Part shown: piece after piece, positions 35,687 to 43,722 of the stretch | Layout of the letters: each line of letters begins with the position of its first letter | Numbering within the stretch: the stretch's first letter is position 1 | Source of the DNA: Streptomyces qinzhouensis | GTDB taxonomy: Bacteria; Actinomycetota; Actinomycetes; Streptomycetales; Streptomycetaceae | Assembly (NCBI RefSeq): GCF_007856155.1 | Contig: NZ_CP042266.1 | Coordinates: forward strand, 4,154,001 to 4,218,000 | Direction: 5' to 3' | Length of the DNA: 64,000 bases | Position numbers and translations under genes: made by a program | The notes under the pieces: generated by a model | Databases searched by the model: none | Told to the model about the DNA's origin: nothing | Seen by the model: the letters and a program-made list of their open reading frames with translations, nothing else

Positions 35687-36544
35687 TCAGCCCGCCTGAA
35701 GCTCCGCGATGACCTGCTGTGCCCTGTGCCGGGCGGGTTCGATCCGAGGGTCTTCCGGGTACGCGTCCGGCCCAAGGATCTTGGCGCACACGAAGAGCGT
35801 CATCAGCTTGCCGTCCCGGCTCTCGAAGTCGTGCCGTCGTTCACGCCGCGCACGGTCGGCCAGAGCGGGGACGGCGAGCGAGGCGGCCCAGAGCGTCGCG
35901 GCATCGAGGCCCCGGGGAGCGTTTCCCCAGTCCTCCCAGTCGAAGAGGGAGAAGGTCGGCGCGCTCATGTTGGCCCAGTTCAGGTCGGCGTGGGCCGGAA
36001 TCCATCGCGCGACGGCCGTGTCGATCACCTCGGGGAACACGCCCCGGATCGACTCGGTGACCAGGCCTTGCGTGATCGTGACCGTGTCCGGAGTGGCCAC
36101 GCGCCTGGTCGTATTCCGCGCCAGTGCGTCCAGGGAAGCCCCGAAGGCCCGCCACCACTCCTCGGACAGCGCCGGCTCCTCAGCCAGGACGGCGGTCCCG
36201 ACCGGTGTACCGGGAAGAAGATCGGTCTCGTCGGCCCGCCACATCACCGGCTCGTCCGCGTCCCGCCAGACCACACACCCCCGCCACGCGGGCCGGGGAA
36301 CGCCCTCAAGGCGTGCGGCGCTCTCTGTACCGTTCCACCCCTGGTCGGGGATCTTGTCGAATGGGCGCCGCTCCACTCGTACCCAGGTACCTCGGTCCGT
36401 GCGGGCTCCCACGGACCGGCGTTTGCGCACTGCTGTGCCCGGGTCCAACCGGGTCTGAAGGGACTGTTCGACACGATCAAGGACCTTGTCGACCGGCTCG
36501 GCTCGGAGATCGACAGCGCGAACAGCGGAGACCGAGTGCGTCAT
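35687..36544 (-). CDS. Aminoglycoside phosphotransferase (APH)-fold protein
   Basis: A 285-residue kinase-fold protein. The catalytic loop is 'WIPAHADLNWANM' (H-x-D-x4-N) and the metal motif 'SLFDWEDWGNAPRGLDAATLWAAS'. Such APH-like proteins phosphorylate small molecules (aminoglycosides, choline, homoserine and others); the substrate is not deducible. The start is ATG 36544. The first 104 codons lie in the 595-bp direct repeat, so an exact N-terminal copy exists at 44.6-44.9 kb, cut off by a rearrangement. Confidence 0.8.
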   Translation of the reverse strand: MTHSVSAVRAVDLRAEPVDKVLDRVEQSLQTRLDPGTAVRKRRSVGARTDRGTWVRVERRPFDKIPDQGWNGTESAARLEGVPRPAWRGCVVWRDADEPVMWRADETDLLPGTPVGTAVLAEEPALSEEWWRAFGASLDALARNTTRRVATPDTVTITQGLVTESIRGVFPEVIDTAVARWIPAHADLNWANMSAPTFSLFDWEDWGNAPRGLDAATLWAASLAVPALADRARRERRHDFESRDGKLMTLFVCAKILGPDAYPEDPRIEPARHRAQQVIAELQAG

Positions 36545-36825
36545 GCGGGGAACGTAGCAGCGGCCGAGGCGCTCCAGGGGACGGGTGCGCTGGGGCGCTT
36601 GGTCATCGGCCCTGCCATCGTGGTTCAGCATGAGAACTGGCACGGGTCGCTGGACGCCCGCCTCGTGTTGAGTCTGCGCTGCGCTGGAAGCGTTGTTGCA
36701 GCAGCGTGCGGTCGAGACGTGAACCGCTGACCAAGATCACACCCAGTTGACATCCAGAATGCTCCTGGAATGCAATCAGGGCCGGTATCCGATTCCGGAT
36801 ACCGGCCCTGACCTGGTGTTTCAGC
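36231..36825. repeat. 595-bp direct repeat, left copy
   Basis: Identical by eye to 44619-45213 (offset 8388). It contains the first 104 codons of the APH gene, its upstream region and the terminator of tRNA-Pro. A single base indel separates it from the 43-bp att-like segment that follows in both places. Confidence 0.92.
36777..36810. terminator. 14-bp perfect hairpin (left copy)
   Basis: CAGGGCCGGTATCC pairs perfectly with GGATACCGGCCCTG over a 6-base loop. Identical to the terminator beyond tRNA-Pro at 45165-45198. Confidence 0.8.
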
Positions 36826-36826
36826 G

Positions 36827-36868
36827 TCGGGGTGGCGGGATTTGAACCCACGACCTCTTCGTCCCGAA
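36827..36868 (-). other. 3' half of tRNA-Pro(CGG), att-like site
   Basis: Forty-two bases equal to the 3' part (anticodon loop to discriminator base) of the intact tRNA-Pro at 45216-45289. To the right (from 36869) the sequence is unrelated. A tRNA 3' end repeated at the border of an accessory segment is the usual footprint of site-specific integration; pSAM2-type AICEs use tRNA-Pro. Confidence 0.8.
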
Positions 36869-37754
36869 GCAACTTGGTTGGGCGCTCGACCTTGGGCTTG
36901 CGTGTCTCTCACCTGTGCTGATGGTCCGCTGGGTGTCCGTGCTCGTCTGCCGTTGTTCGTCGGCGTTGTCACGCAGTTAGACACTCACGCTGGCTGCTCT
37001 ACCGATGCGGGAAACACCGGTGCGGGAGCGCTGACCGCTGCCGTACGAGGAGTCTGCCTGAGTCCGCCGGCGCCCGCTGTAGACCCGCAGCACCGGCCCG
37101 TTGTGGAGGGGGCCAGCGTTCGAGCCGGGCCCAGGTGGGCTGACATCTACTGAGCGTTCCGATATGCGGTTCGTCTGTGCCGCAGCCGACGAAAGCCGGC
37201 CACGACGGCGCGTAAGTCGACCGACCAGGCGCGCGTGTGCCTCGCTGTACCCTCACTGGCCTCAGCCACGCTACCGATGGCGTCGACCAGAGCAGGCTGC
37301 GACGGCCGACCCGTGATTACGGCCCCGGAGCCCTCAGAAGATTCACCTCGTCGCCGACGACTGAGCGATCTTGAAAACCGTCGTGGCGCGAGTCACCGAG
37401 GGTTCAAATCCCACACCCACCGCCAGGTGCAATGGCCCTGACCAGGTCATACGGTCAGGAGCCGTTGCCGTGTGCGGTGCCCGCTCAGCAACGTGGTTCC
37501 CCGTGCTTTCCCGCTGGATCGGGCACGTGGACCTTCTGATCCGTAGCTCCATGTGGATCGCGGTCAGCAACGGCCACAACGACTGGCCGCAGGGTACCCA
37601 AGAACTTGGACACGTCCCCGCTGGGCGGTCCCACTGGCTGTTGAGCAAGCGAGCGGCGGTCACTGTGGAGCGCTGGTAGCATGCCTCATTTCAGCGAACC
37701 ATAGTCCCTTAGACTGGCCCGACGCCCGCTGCCGAGAAGCGTGAAAGAGGGACA
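36869..37754. other. Non-coding stretch between att-like site and methyltransferase
   Basis: No convincing gene in about 890 bases. Frames are short and change strand. The region includes a partial tRNA-Ser (37369-37425). No integrase or excisionase could be recognised here, where an AICE would normally carry them next to the att site. The last 60 bases hold the probable promoter (a TAGACT-like -10 near 37709) and GAGGGAC before the GTG of the methyltransferase. Confidence 0.45.
37369..37425 (+). other. 3' half of a tRNA-Ser(UGA)
   Basis: The bases read from the anticodon loop (cttgaaaa) through the long variable arm (gtggcgcgagtcac), T arm (gggttcaaatccc) to an encoded GCCA end. It matches tRNA-Ser of the UGA type, with one mismatch in the T stem; the 5' half is absent. 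It may be the att scar of another integration event. Confidence 0.6.
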
Positions 37755-39041
37755 GTGGATACCCCGCAGGACACCCCAGGAGCCTTGCCTGTGCAGGAGG
37801 GCTTGGCGATGCCCTTGAGCGGAGTGTTGCCGGGAGTCCGCCGGGCAGGGGCCCTATCGCCGAAGCGGCCAGCAGTGGAGACTGCGGGGCTTGCTGATGT
37901 CTTCCCTTACTACGCTGGCTTTTCCTTCGAGTGGGCATGCCATCAACTGGCACAGCACGAGGAGGAACAGCTTAGTGGTGCGACCGTGCTGGACCCCTGG
38001 AACGGTAGTGGCACGACGACCCTTGCAGCGCAGAGCCTTGGCTTCAAAGCAGTTGGTGTGGATCTCAATCCCGTCGCAAACGTAATTGCCAAGTTGCGAG
38101 CACAAGAGTACTCGCAAATTGAAGAGATCAAGCGTCCTCATGCGGACGTGGCCGTGTGCGTTGACGATGATCCGCTAGCTGCTTGGCTTTCCGAGCCTAC
38201 GGTTCACAGGATTCGACAGTGGTTCAAGACGGGTGAAGATATCGGAGGTCCAACCCAAGATTTGTTGATCGTTTCACTCTTTCGCGCGATTCGCGAGGTG
38301 ACCAAGCGGTTTGAGGGTAGCAACCCCACCTGGGTGAAGAGGGCTAAAGATCCCGCGGAAAGAGTGTTGATAACAGATGAAGAGCTAGATTCGATTATTG
38401 CGCGACACGTCGGATTCGTCTCCTCGCGTGTTGGTGCAAAGTCACCGCACCGGCCAGTGTGCGTCATTACGGCAGACTCTCGGCGGATTCCGATTATGTC
38501 AAATTCGGTCGATGTAATCGTCACTTCCCCGCCGTATCTAACTCGAATCGATTACGCTGTTGCTTACTCTCGAGAGTTGGCGTTGCTCGGCATTAACATC
38601 TCAAGCGATCGTTCTCTTCGGGCAGGGCTCATGGGGACCACGCTAATCCGGCGGCATGAGGAAACCTCTGTCGAATTCGGAAAAGTTGGATCGAGCCTAC
38701 TGGCGCTTATTCAGAAGCATGAAAGTAAAGCTTCATCCGGGTACTATTTGAAGCAGGCTCAGCAGTATCTAGCGGATTTGACATCGGGTCTTGATGAGAT
38801 CACTCGTGTGGCTCGAAGTTCCGCGACAGCTCATCTCGTGGTGCAGGATTCCTTTTATAAGGACGTTCATGTACCGCTGGCTGACATCTGTATTGATGAA
38901 GCAACGATACGAGGATGGGTTCTGAAAAACGAACCAGAGCGCTTTCCAGTGCGCCGAACCCTCACCTCGCTGAACAAGTCGGCTCGAACATACAAAAAGG
39001 GCGAAGTGGCCGAGTCTGTCATTACTTTCAGTAAGGGGTAG
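37755..39041 (+). CDS. Site-specific DNA methyltransferase (TSPPY type)
   Basis: A 428-residue DNA methyltransferase. The SAM motif is 'VLDPWNGSGTTTLAA' (Asp80 onward), the acidic motif II 'AVGVDLNPVANVIA', and the catalytic motif 'VTSPPY' (257-261), typical of N4-cytosine or N6-adenine enzymes acting on DNA. The first 40 residues are of normal Streptomyces composition; from about 37.9 kb the GC content falls to near 50%. It heads a three-gene operon: the next start is five bases away. No restriction endonuclease of a classical type is adjacent. GTG 37755 is used with GAGGGAC upstream. Confidence 0.88.
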   Translation: MDTPQDTPGALPVQEGLAMPLSGVLPGVRRAGALSPKRPAVETAGLADVFPYYAGFSFEWACHQLAQHEEEQLSGATVLDPWNGSGTTTLAAQSLGFKAVGVDLNPVANVIAKLRAQEYSQIEEIKRPHADVAVCVDDDPLAAWLSEPTVHRIRQWFKTGEDIGGPTQDLLIVSLFRAIREVTKRFEGSNPTWVKRAKDPAERVLITDEELDSIIARHVGFVSSRVGAKSPHRPVCVITADSRRIPIMSNSVDVIVTSPPYLTRIDYAVAYSRELALLGINISSDRSLRAGLMGTTLIRRHEETSVEFGKVGSSLLALIQKHESKASSGYYLKQAQQYLADLTSGLDEITRVARSSATAHLVVQDSFYKDVHVPLADICIDEATIRGWVLKNEPERFPVRRTLTSLNKSARTYKKGEVAESVITFSKG

Positions 39042-39045
39042 TAGG

Positions 39046-40182
39046 GTGCCTAGTCACCTTAGCGCAGAAGAGCTGATCGAAGCGGTGGACCAGAAAATCA
39101 CCGCTGTCCGGACGAAGAGTAACGATTTCTCCTTCAATGAACTGGCGGATATGTACGCCTCGGAGGAATTGGTTATTGAACCTGATTTTCAGCGCATGTT
39201 TCGCTGGTCGGAGGGTGCACAGTCGCGCTTCGTGGAATCGCTGCTCCTTGAGCTGCCTGTTCCCCCGATTTTTCTCATTGAGAGAGAAGATCGGGTTTAT
39301 GAATTGATCGATGGCCTGCAACGCATCTCCTCATACCTTCACTTTAGGGGGGAGCTGACAGTTAATGGAAGTCAAGTTCCGCCGCTCATTTTGTCTGACT
39401 GTGACATTGTTCCCGAGCTCAATGGCTGCACCTACGCTTCTCTTCCGAAAGCCCTTGAGATCAAGCTGAAGCGTAGCTATATCCGGGCGGAGATCCTTCG
39501 CAAGGAAAGCGACCCGCGGCTTCGCTACTACATGTTTAAGCGGTTGAATACTGGCGGCTTGGCGCTCTCTAATCAAGAGGTTCGGAACGCGACAATTCGC
39601 TTGTTGTCCAATGAATTCAATGAGTTCATTATCGACCTGTCGGAGAATGTCGACTTTCGTATGTGTGTAGAAACGCTTACGGAGAAGGCGAGTAACGAGC
39701 GCTTCGATCAAGAACTGATTCTAAGGTTTTTCGCCTTCAAAAATGCTGGCGCTCAGTACAGGCATGATATCGCCGACTTCATGACTGAATACATGGAGGA
39801 TGTCTCCGATTCTTCGGGTGTTACGCAGTTCGACTATGAGCATGAAAGGAAGGTCTTTGAGAAGACCTTCCGCGTGGTCACGAAGCTTGGCGAGCTGCTC
39901 GGTTGGGGCCCGAGAGTTCTGGGTACGATGGGTCGCAATGGTGAACCGCGCTGGCAATTCTCAGTCCACCACTTCGAAGGCATTGTGCTGGGTATGCAAG
40001 ATTCACTCAATAGGATCAATCTGGACGACGAAGAGGAAATGCGGAAGCTTGCCGAAGCAGTGAAAGACGGCAAGACCAACCCTGACTTCACCAAGGCTAT
40101 CGGAGGAGGTAAGAACGACCGCATTTCTCTTCAGACCCGCATCGGCTTCTTTCGTGACAGCTTCACGCGAGCGCTGTCATGA
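39046..40182 (+). CDS. DUF262 (GmrS-like, ParB/Srx fold) protein
   Basis: A 378-residue protein. The DUF262 signatures are 'EPDFQRMFRWS' (residues 45-54) and 'ELIDGLQRISSYL' (Asp89-Gly90-x-Gln92-Arg93), the nucleotide-handling site of the ParB-like fold. The remainder is helical. The HNH/DUF1524 nuclease domain that forms the second half of GmrSD restriction enzymes is missing, and no HNH pattern is seen at the C-terminus. The next gene overlaps by four bases and encodes a HEPN protein, which may supply the toxic activity instead. Low GC like its neighbours. Confidence 0.88.
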   Translation: MPSHLSAEELIEAVDQKITAVRTKSNDFSFNELADMYASEELVIEPDFQRMFRWSEGAQSRFVESLLLELPVPPIFLIEREDRVYELIDGLQRISSYLHFRGELTVNGSQVPPLILSDCDIVPELNGCTYASLPKALEIKLKRSYIRAEILRKESDPRLRYYMFKRLNTGGLALSNQEVRNATIRLLSNEFNEFIIDLSENVDFRMCVETLTEKASNERFDQELILRFFAFKNAGAQYRHDIADFMTEYMEDVSDSSGVTQFDYEHERKVFEKTFRVVTKLGELLGWGPRVLGTMGRNGEPRWQFSVHHFEGIVLGMQDSLNRINLDDEEEMRKLAEAVKDGKTNPDFTKAIGGGKNDRISLQTRIGFFRDSFTRALS

Positions 40183-40883
40183 TGAACGTATCCGACATGC
40201 GAGCTCAACTAGAGGCGGACATCCTCTGGCGCTTAGACGAAATACGTCACCTTCGCAACCTGCTCCTTCAAGGTGAAGAGCCGGACAGGGCATCGGTATA
40301 TTCTCTCCGTGCGATTCTGGTGATGCAGTACGCGCACTTGGAGGGGTTCACGAGAACCGCACTCTCCCTTTATGTGGATGCGATCAACAGTCAAGGCTTG
40401 CCAGCTAAATCATTAAGGCCCGAACTCCTTGCAGCTGCACTGTCTGGCGAGTTTGACACGTTGCGTCGTGGTATTCCTTCAACTGGAGACGAAGGGAAGA
40501 TGACTACCCGTGCTCGTCATCAAATTGCCTTCGTTCAACGCCTTCGAGAGCTCAATGAAGGGCCAATTTCCATCGCTGCGGAGGTGGCTGTGTCGATGGA
40601 TATGAACCTTGGGTCGGATGTCCTAAAGAAGTGCCTCGTTGCCTTGGGTATCTCCGTGGAGAAGGTAAAGCGTGACCAATATTCGGCAATTGACTTTGTG
40701 AAGAATGTCCGGAACGATATCGCGCACGGTGGACGCAAAGAGAGGATTCCGGGTGGTCTTTTCTCTGCGCACCTCAAAAAGTGCGAGGAATTCATGAACG
40801 AGCTGGCTCGTGTGCTAACAAGGGCACTTAGCGAGAAGTGGTTCCTTGTGCAGGCCGAGAGCGGGGTTACGGGCACCGTATAG
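40179..40883 (+). CDS. HEPN-fold putative RNase (MAE_28990/MAE_18760 family)
   Basis: A 234-residue helical protein. It has the helix 'LRAILVMQYAHLEGFTRTALSLYVDAINSQ' typical of the MAE_28990 family and the HEPN catalytic motif R-x4-H as 'VRNDIAHGG' (Arg178, His183). HEPN proteins are metal-independent RNases used as toxins and abortive-infection effectors. The start ATG overlaps the DUF262 stop, so both are translated together. The real activity and what triggers it are unknown; immunity could come from the DUF262 protein or from DNA methylation by the first gene. Confidence 0.85.
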   Translation: MMNVSDMRAQLEADILWRLDEIRHLRNLLLQGEEPDRASVYSLRAILVMQYAHLEGFTRTALSLYVDAINSQGLPAKSLRPELLAAALSGEFDTLRRGIPSTGDEGKMTTRARHQIAFVQRLRELNEGPISIAAEVAVSMDMNLGSDVLKKCLVALGISVEKVKRDQYSAIDFVKNVRNDIAHGGRKERIPGGLFSAHLKKCEEFMNELARVLTRALSEKWFLVQAESGVTGTV

Positions 40884-41103
40884 GAGTCAGAGGTGAGGTC
40901 GGTGGCACGGCTTTGGGGCCGTGATCTTTGAGGCTCGTGCCAAAGTGGTTCCGTAGAAGCCGTGGAGCCGACCGCCCTAGCCACGACGCACCCCTTCTCT
41001 GGCATCAGGCGGCTGCATGCTTCGAGCGCGGCCCGGGCGTCGGCCGGGCTGGAGCGGGGCGGAGACAGGAGCGAGCCGCCTTGAAACAGTAGAAATTTGT
41101 AAC
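40884..41103. other. Junction between cassette and module B
   Basis: 220 bases without a gene. Composition returns to high GC. The right end (41080-41107) carries the short sequence shared with the left end of module A. Confidence 0.4.
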
Positions 41104-41460
41104 TCACGGGGTGGCTGTGGCTCTGAAGGCTCCTGCGCAGGGTGGGAGTTGGATGTTGTGGCGGTGGGCCAAGGGGAGGAAGAGGGCCGGGTGGGCTGTC
41201 CAGGTGATGCGGGTGGTCAGCGTTGCGATAGTGAGGGTGCCGGGCTGGCCTTGCTGGAGGTCTTCGGTCATGGTGTGGCGGTCCTGTTGGAGCCAGCGCC
41301 AGGTGTGGGCTGAGGCGTCCGGGTCCAGGGCCGGGAGGATCGTGTGGAGGGCGATGGCGATCCAGCGGACCGCGTGGTCCGCGGTGGGGGCGTCGATGAA
41401 AGCGATGAAGGCAGAGGCAGTCCGGCATTCGCACCAGTAGCCCGGGGTCGTGGTCACCAT
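41104..41460 (-). CDS. Hypothetical protein, third gene of module B minus operon
   Basis: A 118-residue protein rich in Ala, His, Trp and Thr, with 'GYWCECRTASAFIAFIDAP' at its start. No domain recognised. The ATG overlaps the stop of the 106-aa gene by several bases, so they are coupled. Its role is probably tied to the HATPase protein, as such trios recur in Streptomyces accessory regions. Confidence 0.6.
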   Translation of the reverse strand: MVTTTPGYWCECRTASAFIAFIDAPTADHAVRWIAIALHTILPALDPDASAHTWRWLQQDRHTMTEDLQQGQPGTLTIATLTTRITWTAHPALFLPLAHRHNIQLPPCAGAFRATATP

Positions 41461-41774
41461 GCGGCCGTCCTCGGTGGCGTGGCGGCGATGACGTACGTCG
41501 TCTGGTCGTCGTGGAGCGTGACGCGGTACGTGTGGCCCGTCGCCAGAAGGGCAAGAGCCTCTTCCTGTTCGGCCTCGCTGGTCAGCCAGTCTCGTCCCGG
41601 GCGGGCGTACGGCGGGTCGAGCTGGGCCGTGATGGCTGCCGTGCGGTTCCGGAGCCAGCGCAGGGCGAGGCGGGGGCTGGATGCCGTGCGGGTTCCGAGG
41701 GAAATGGGCTCGATGGAATCGCGGGTGCGGGCCGCGGCCCAGCAGTCGTAGGTGCGTAAGGCCGTGGTCACCAT
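41454..41774 (-). CDS. Hypothetical protein, second gene of module B minus operon
   Basis: A 106-residue protein (MVTTALRTYDCWAAARTRDS...) whose end 'LALLATGHTYRVTLHDDQTTYVI' matches the module A protein at 32213. Start overlaps the stop of the HATPase gene. Unknown function. Confidence 0.65.
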   Translation of the reverse strand: MVTTALRTYDCWAAARTRDSIEPISLGTRTASSPRLALRWLRNRTAAITAQLDPPYARPGRDWLTSEAEQEEALALLATGHTYRVTLHDDQTTYVIAATPPRTAAW

Positions 41775-42196
41775 GGTCGGTCCGTCCGGTGCGGGCCGGC
41801 GAACAGCTCCGCCGTGATGGTGCGGCCCTGGCTGCCGTCGAGGATGACGAGCCGGTGGGCGAGGGTGTTCACGATGTCCAGGCCCCGGCCGTGGGTCGCG
41901 TCCTCGGAGGGGTGGCCGATCTTGGGGACGGCATCCGTGGTGCCCGCGTCGGTCACCGAGAGCGCGACGACCCGGGGCGAGAGGGCGAGGGCCAGGTGGA
42001 AGGTCCCGTAGTCCCGGCCGCTGGCCGTGTGGAGGACCGCGTTCGCGCTCAGCTCGCTGACGATCGTCTCGGCGTCGTCCGCCATGGGTGATCCACGAAG
42101 AATGTCGCGGGTCCAGCGGCGGGCCCGGCTGACTTCTTCCACTCGGCCTGGGCAGGACAGTCCCCAAACCTGGGCCCTGCTCATATACTCGTGCAT
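41768..42196 (-). CDS. ATP-binding protein of the anti-sigma/HATPase type, module B
   Basis: A 142-residue RsbW-like ATPase. N box 'IVSELSANAVLHTASG', G1 'SVTDAGTTDAVPKIG', G2 'ATHGRGLDIVNTLAHRL'. It is paralogous to the 32502 product (shared 'EVSRAR.WTR.IL'). Its start codon lies inside an ACTCGT-N4-ACAAGT sequence (42187-42202), a close match to the GntR operators of this module, so it is probably repressed by the 42757 product. Confidence 0.85.
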   Translation of the reverse strand: MHEYMSRAQVWGLSCPGRVEEVSRARRWTRDILRGSPMADDAETIVSELSANAVLHTASGRDYGTFHLALALSPRVVALSVTDAGTTDAVPKIGHPSEDATHGRGLDIVNTLAHRLVILDGSQGRTITAELFAGPHRTDRPW

Positions 42197-42202
42197 ACAA
42201 GT
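42187..42202. promoter_or_regulatory. GntR-type operator 1 over the HATPase start
   Basis: ACTCGT-GCAT-ACAAGT, one mismatch from the consensus ACTCGT-N4-ACGAGT of the other sites in this module. It covers the start codon of the minus-strand operon. Confidence 0.5.
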
Positions 42203-42241
42203 TCCTCCGTGCTGGTAGGTCGCATGTGCAGCGGGTTCGGG

Positions 42242-42673
42242 CTAGACGAGTTTCACGCCGTCGTGGGCGCGTACGGCCGGTGGCGATGCCGCGTCCAGGG
42301 CGTCGAGCACCCGGATCGCGTACGCCTCGTCGGCGAGTTCGGTGACCTCTTCGCGGGTGGCCCAGCGCAGCGCGCGGGTCTCGCTTCCGGTGGTGGGCGT
42401 GCCGCCCGGGGCCTCGCAGCGGAAGACCAGGGAGACGATCAGGCCCGTCATGTTCTTGTAGACGCCGGTCAGGGTCGCGGGGAGTGCGATCTTCAGGCCG
42501 GTTTCTTCGAGAACCTCGCGCTGGAGCGCGTCCGGGATGGTTTCCTCGCGTTCGAGGACCCCGCCCGGGGGCTCCCACTTGCCGTTGTCGCGCCGCTGGA
42601 TGAGGAGGGCCCGGCCCTGTTCGTCCACGACGACCCCGGCGACGCTCACGGAGTGCGGACGGTCAGTGCTCAC
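42242..42673 (-). CDS. NUDIX hydrolase
   Basis: A 143-residue NUDIX enzyme. The Nudix box runs from 'GGVLEREET' to 'REVLEETGL' with the correct spacing G-x5-E-x7-REUxEExGU. Substrates of this group are nucleoside diphosphates linked to another moiety. The GTG start (42673) is chosen because the sequence 'VSVAGVVVDEQGRALLIQRR' then begins at the usual place; ORF could extend a little further. It is divergent from gntR and shares its promoter region with an operator at 42729. Confidence 0.88.
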   Translation of the reverse strand: MSTDRPHSVSVAGVVVDEQGRALLIQRRDNGKWEPPGGVLEREETIPDALQREVLEETGLKIALPATLTGVYKNMTGLIVSLVFRCEAPGGTPTTGSETRALRWATREEVTELADEAYAIRVLDALDAASPPAVRAHDGVKLV

Positions 42674-42728
42674 GTTCCTCGGCCCTCTCGGCTGGCTAGG
42701 CTCACCACCGTAGCAACAACACTCGCCC

Positions 42729-42744
42729 ACTCGTCTAGATACCT
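42729..42744. promoter_or_regulatory. GntR-type operator 2 in the gntR promoter
   Basis: ACTCGT-CTAG-ATACCT, left half perfect. It lies just upstream of the gntR start (42757), between the divergent NUDIX and gntR genes, so the regulator probably controls itself. Confidence 0.6.
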
Positions 42745-42756
42745 AAAGGAGTACGC

Positions 42757-43545
42757 ATGACCTCGCTTCCGACCGGCATCATCGGTGATCTCGATCCCAC
42801 GAGCGATCGCGCGGTTTTCCGGCAGATCGCGGACCAGCTTCGCGATGCCATCGACCGCGGCCGGTTCCGGGAGGGGGAGAAGCTGCCTTCCGAAGCCGAA
42901 CTGGTCGAGCACTACGGCGTTTCCCGGATGACCGTCCGCAACTCCTTCTCCGTCCTCCAGGGCGAGGGCCTGGTGCACGCGGAGCACGGCAAGGGCGTGT
43001 TCGTACGGCCCCGGCCGCCCGTGCGCCGACTCGCCTCCGACCGCTTCGCCCGCCGCCACCGCAACCAGGGCAAGTCCGCGTTCCTCGTCGAAGCCGACGC
43101 GGCCGGCGGGCACCCTCAGGTCGACAGCCTGGAGGTCAAGGAGGAGAAGGCCAGCCAGGACATCTCCACCCGGCTCGGTTCCGTACGCCGCGTCCTCGCC
43201 CGCCACCGCCGCTATCTCCTCGACGGCCGCCCGGTCGAGTTCGCGACCTCGTACCTCCCCCTCGACATCGCCCGCGGTACGCAGATCGCCGAGCCCAACC
43301 CCGGCCCCGGCGGCATCTACGCCCGCCTCGAAGAACTCGGCCACCGGCTCGACCGCTTCGAGGAGGAGATCCGCGCCCGGATGCCCTCGCCCACGGAGGT
43401 GAAGACCCTCCGGCTGGCGTCCGGCGTGCCCGTGTTCCATCTGATCCGGACCGCGTACGACACCGAGGGCCGGGCCGTCGAAGTCTGCGACACCGTCATG
43501 GCGGCGGACGCATACGTCCTCAACTACCAGCTTCCGGCGACCTGA
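42757..43545 (+). CDS. GntR/HutC-family regulator (KorSA-like)
   Basis: A 262-residue regulator. The winged helix-turn-helix is at residues 25-85 (FREGEKLPSEAELVEHYGVSRMTVRNSFSVLQGEGLVHAEHGKGVFV) and the C-terminal UTRA ligand domain follows (residues about 100-255). GntR/HutC proteins of this kind (KorSA in pSAM2) keep transfer and replication genes of AICEs silent. Three near-palindromes ACTCGT-N4-ACGAGT lie at 42729, 43614 and 43689 around the gene, with a fourth at 42187. Confidence 0.93.
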   Translation: MTSLPTGIIGDLDPTSDRAVFRQIADQLRDAIDRGRFREGEKLPSEAELVEHYGVSRMTVRNSFSVLQGEGLVHAEHGKGVFVRPRPPVRRLASDRFARRHRNQGKSAFLVEADAAGGHPQVDSLEVKEEKASQDISTRLGSVRRVLARHRRYLLDGRPVEFATSYLPLDIARGTQIAEPNPGPGGIYARLEELGHRLDRFEEEIRARMPSPTEVKTLRLASGVPVFHLIRTAYDTEGRAVEVCDTVMAADAYVLNYQLPAT

Positions 43546-43613
43546 TGGCCTGACCAGCGGTGAACGGTGATGCGCGGGGCTCCCTCTCCGAACTCGTACA
43601 TCCCCACAGGCAT

Positions 43614-43629
43614 ACTCGTATAGACGAGT
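43614..43629. promoter_or_regulatory. GntR-type operator 3
   Basis: ACTCGT-ATAG-ACGAGT, both half sites perfect, between gntR and the 114-aa gene. The core GTATAGAC fits the HutC-subfamily consensus (GT-N-TA-N-AC). Confidence 0.75.
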
Positions 43630-43688
43630 GGGCAAGTTATGTGCCAAGGTGATCGTCCGCACCTCCGAACTCGCAGGCGCGGGACGGT

Positions 43689-43704
43689 TCTTGTCTAGAC
43701 GAGT
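43689..43704. promoter_or_regulatory. GntR-type operator 4
   Basis: TCTTGT-CTAG-ACGAGT, 19 bases before the start of the 114-aa gene. The right half is perfect. Confidence 0.7.
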
Positions 43705-43722
43705 AGATGGGGAGATGGATTG

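Noticed and set aside
36231..36868. Insertion sequence ends
   Set aside because: The repeat is direct, contains a gene fragment and a tRNA terminator, and no transposase is nearby.
36625..36984. Minus-strand frame next to the att-like site as an integrase tail
   Set aside because: Its residues come from the tRNA half and the repeat; no tyrosine recombinase motif (R..HxxR..Y) is visible.
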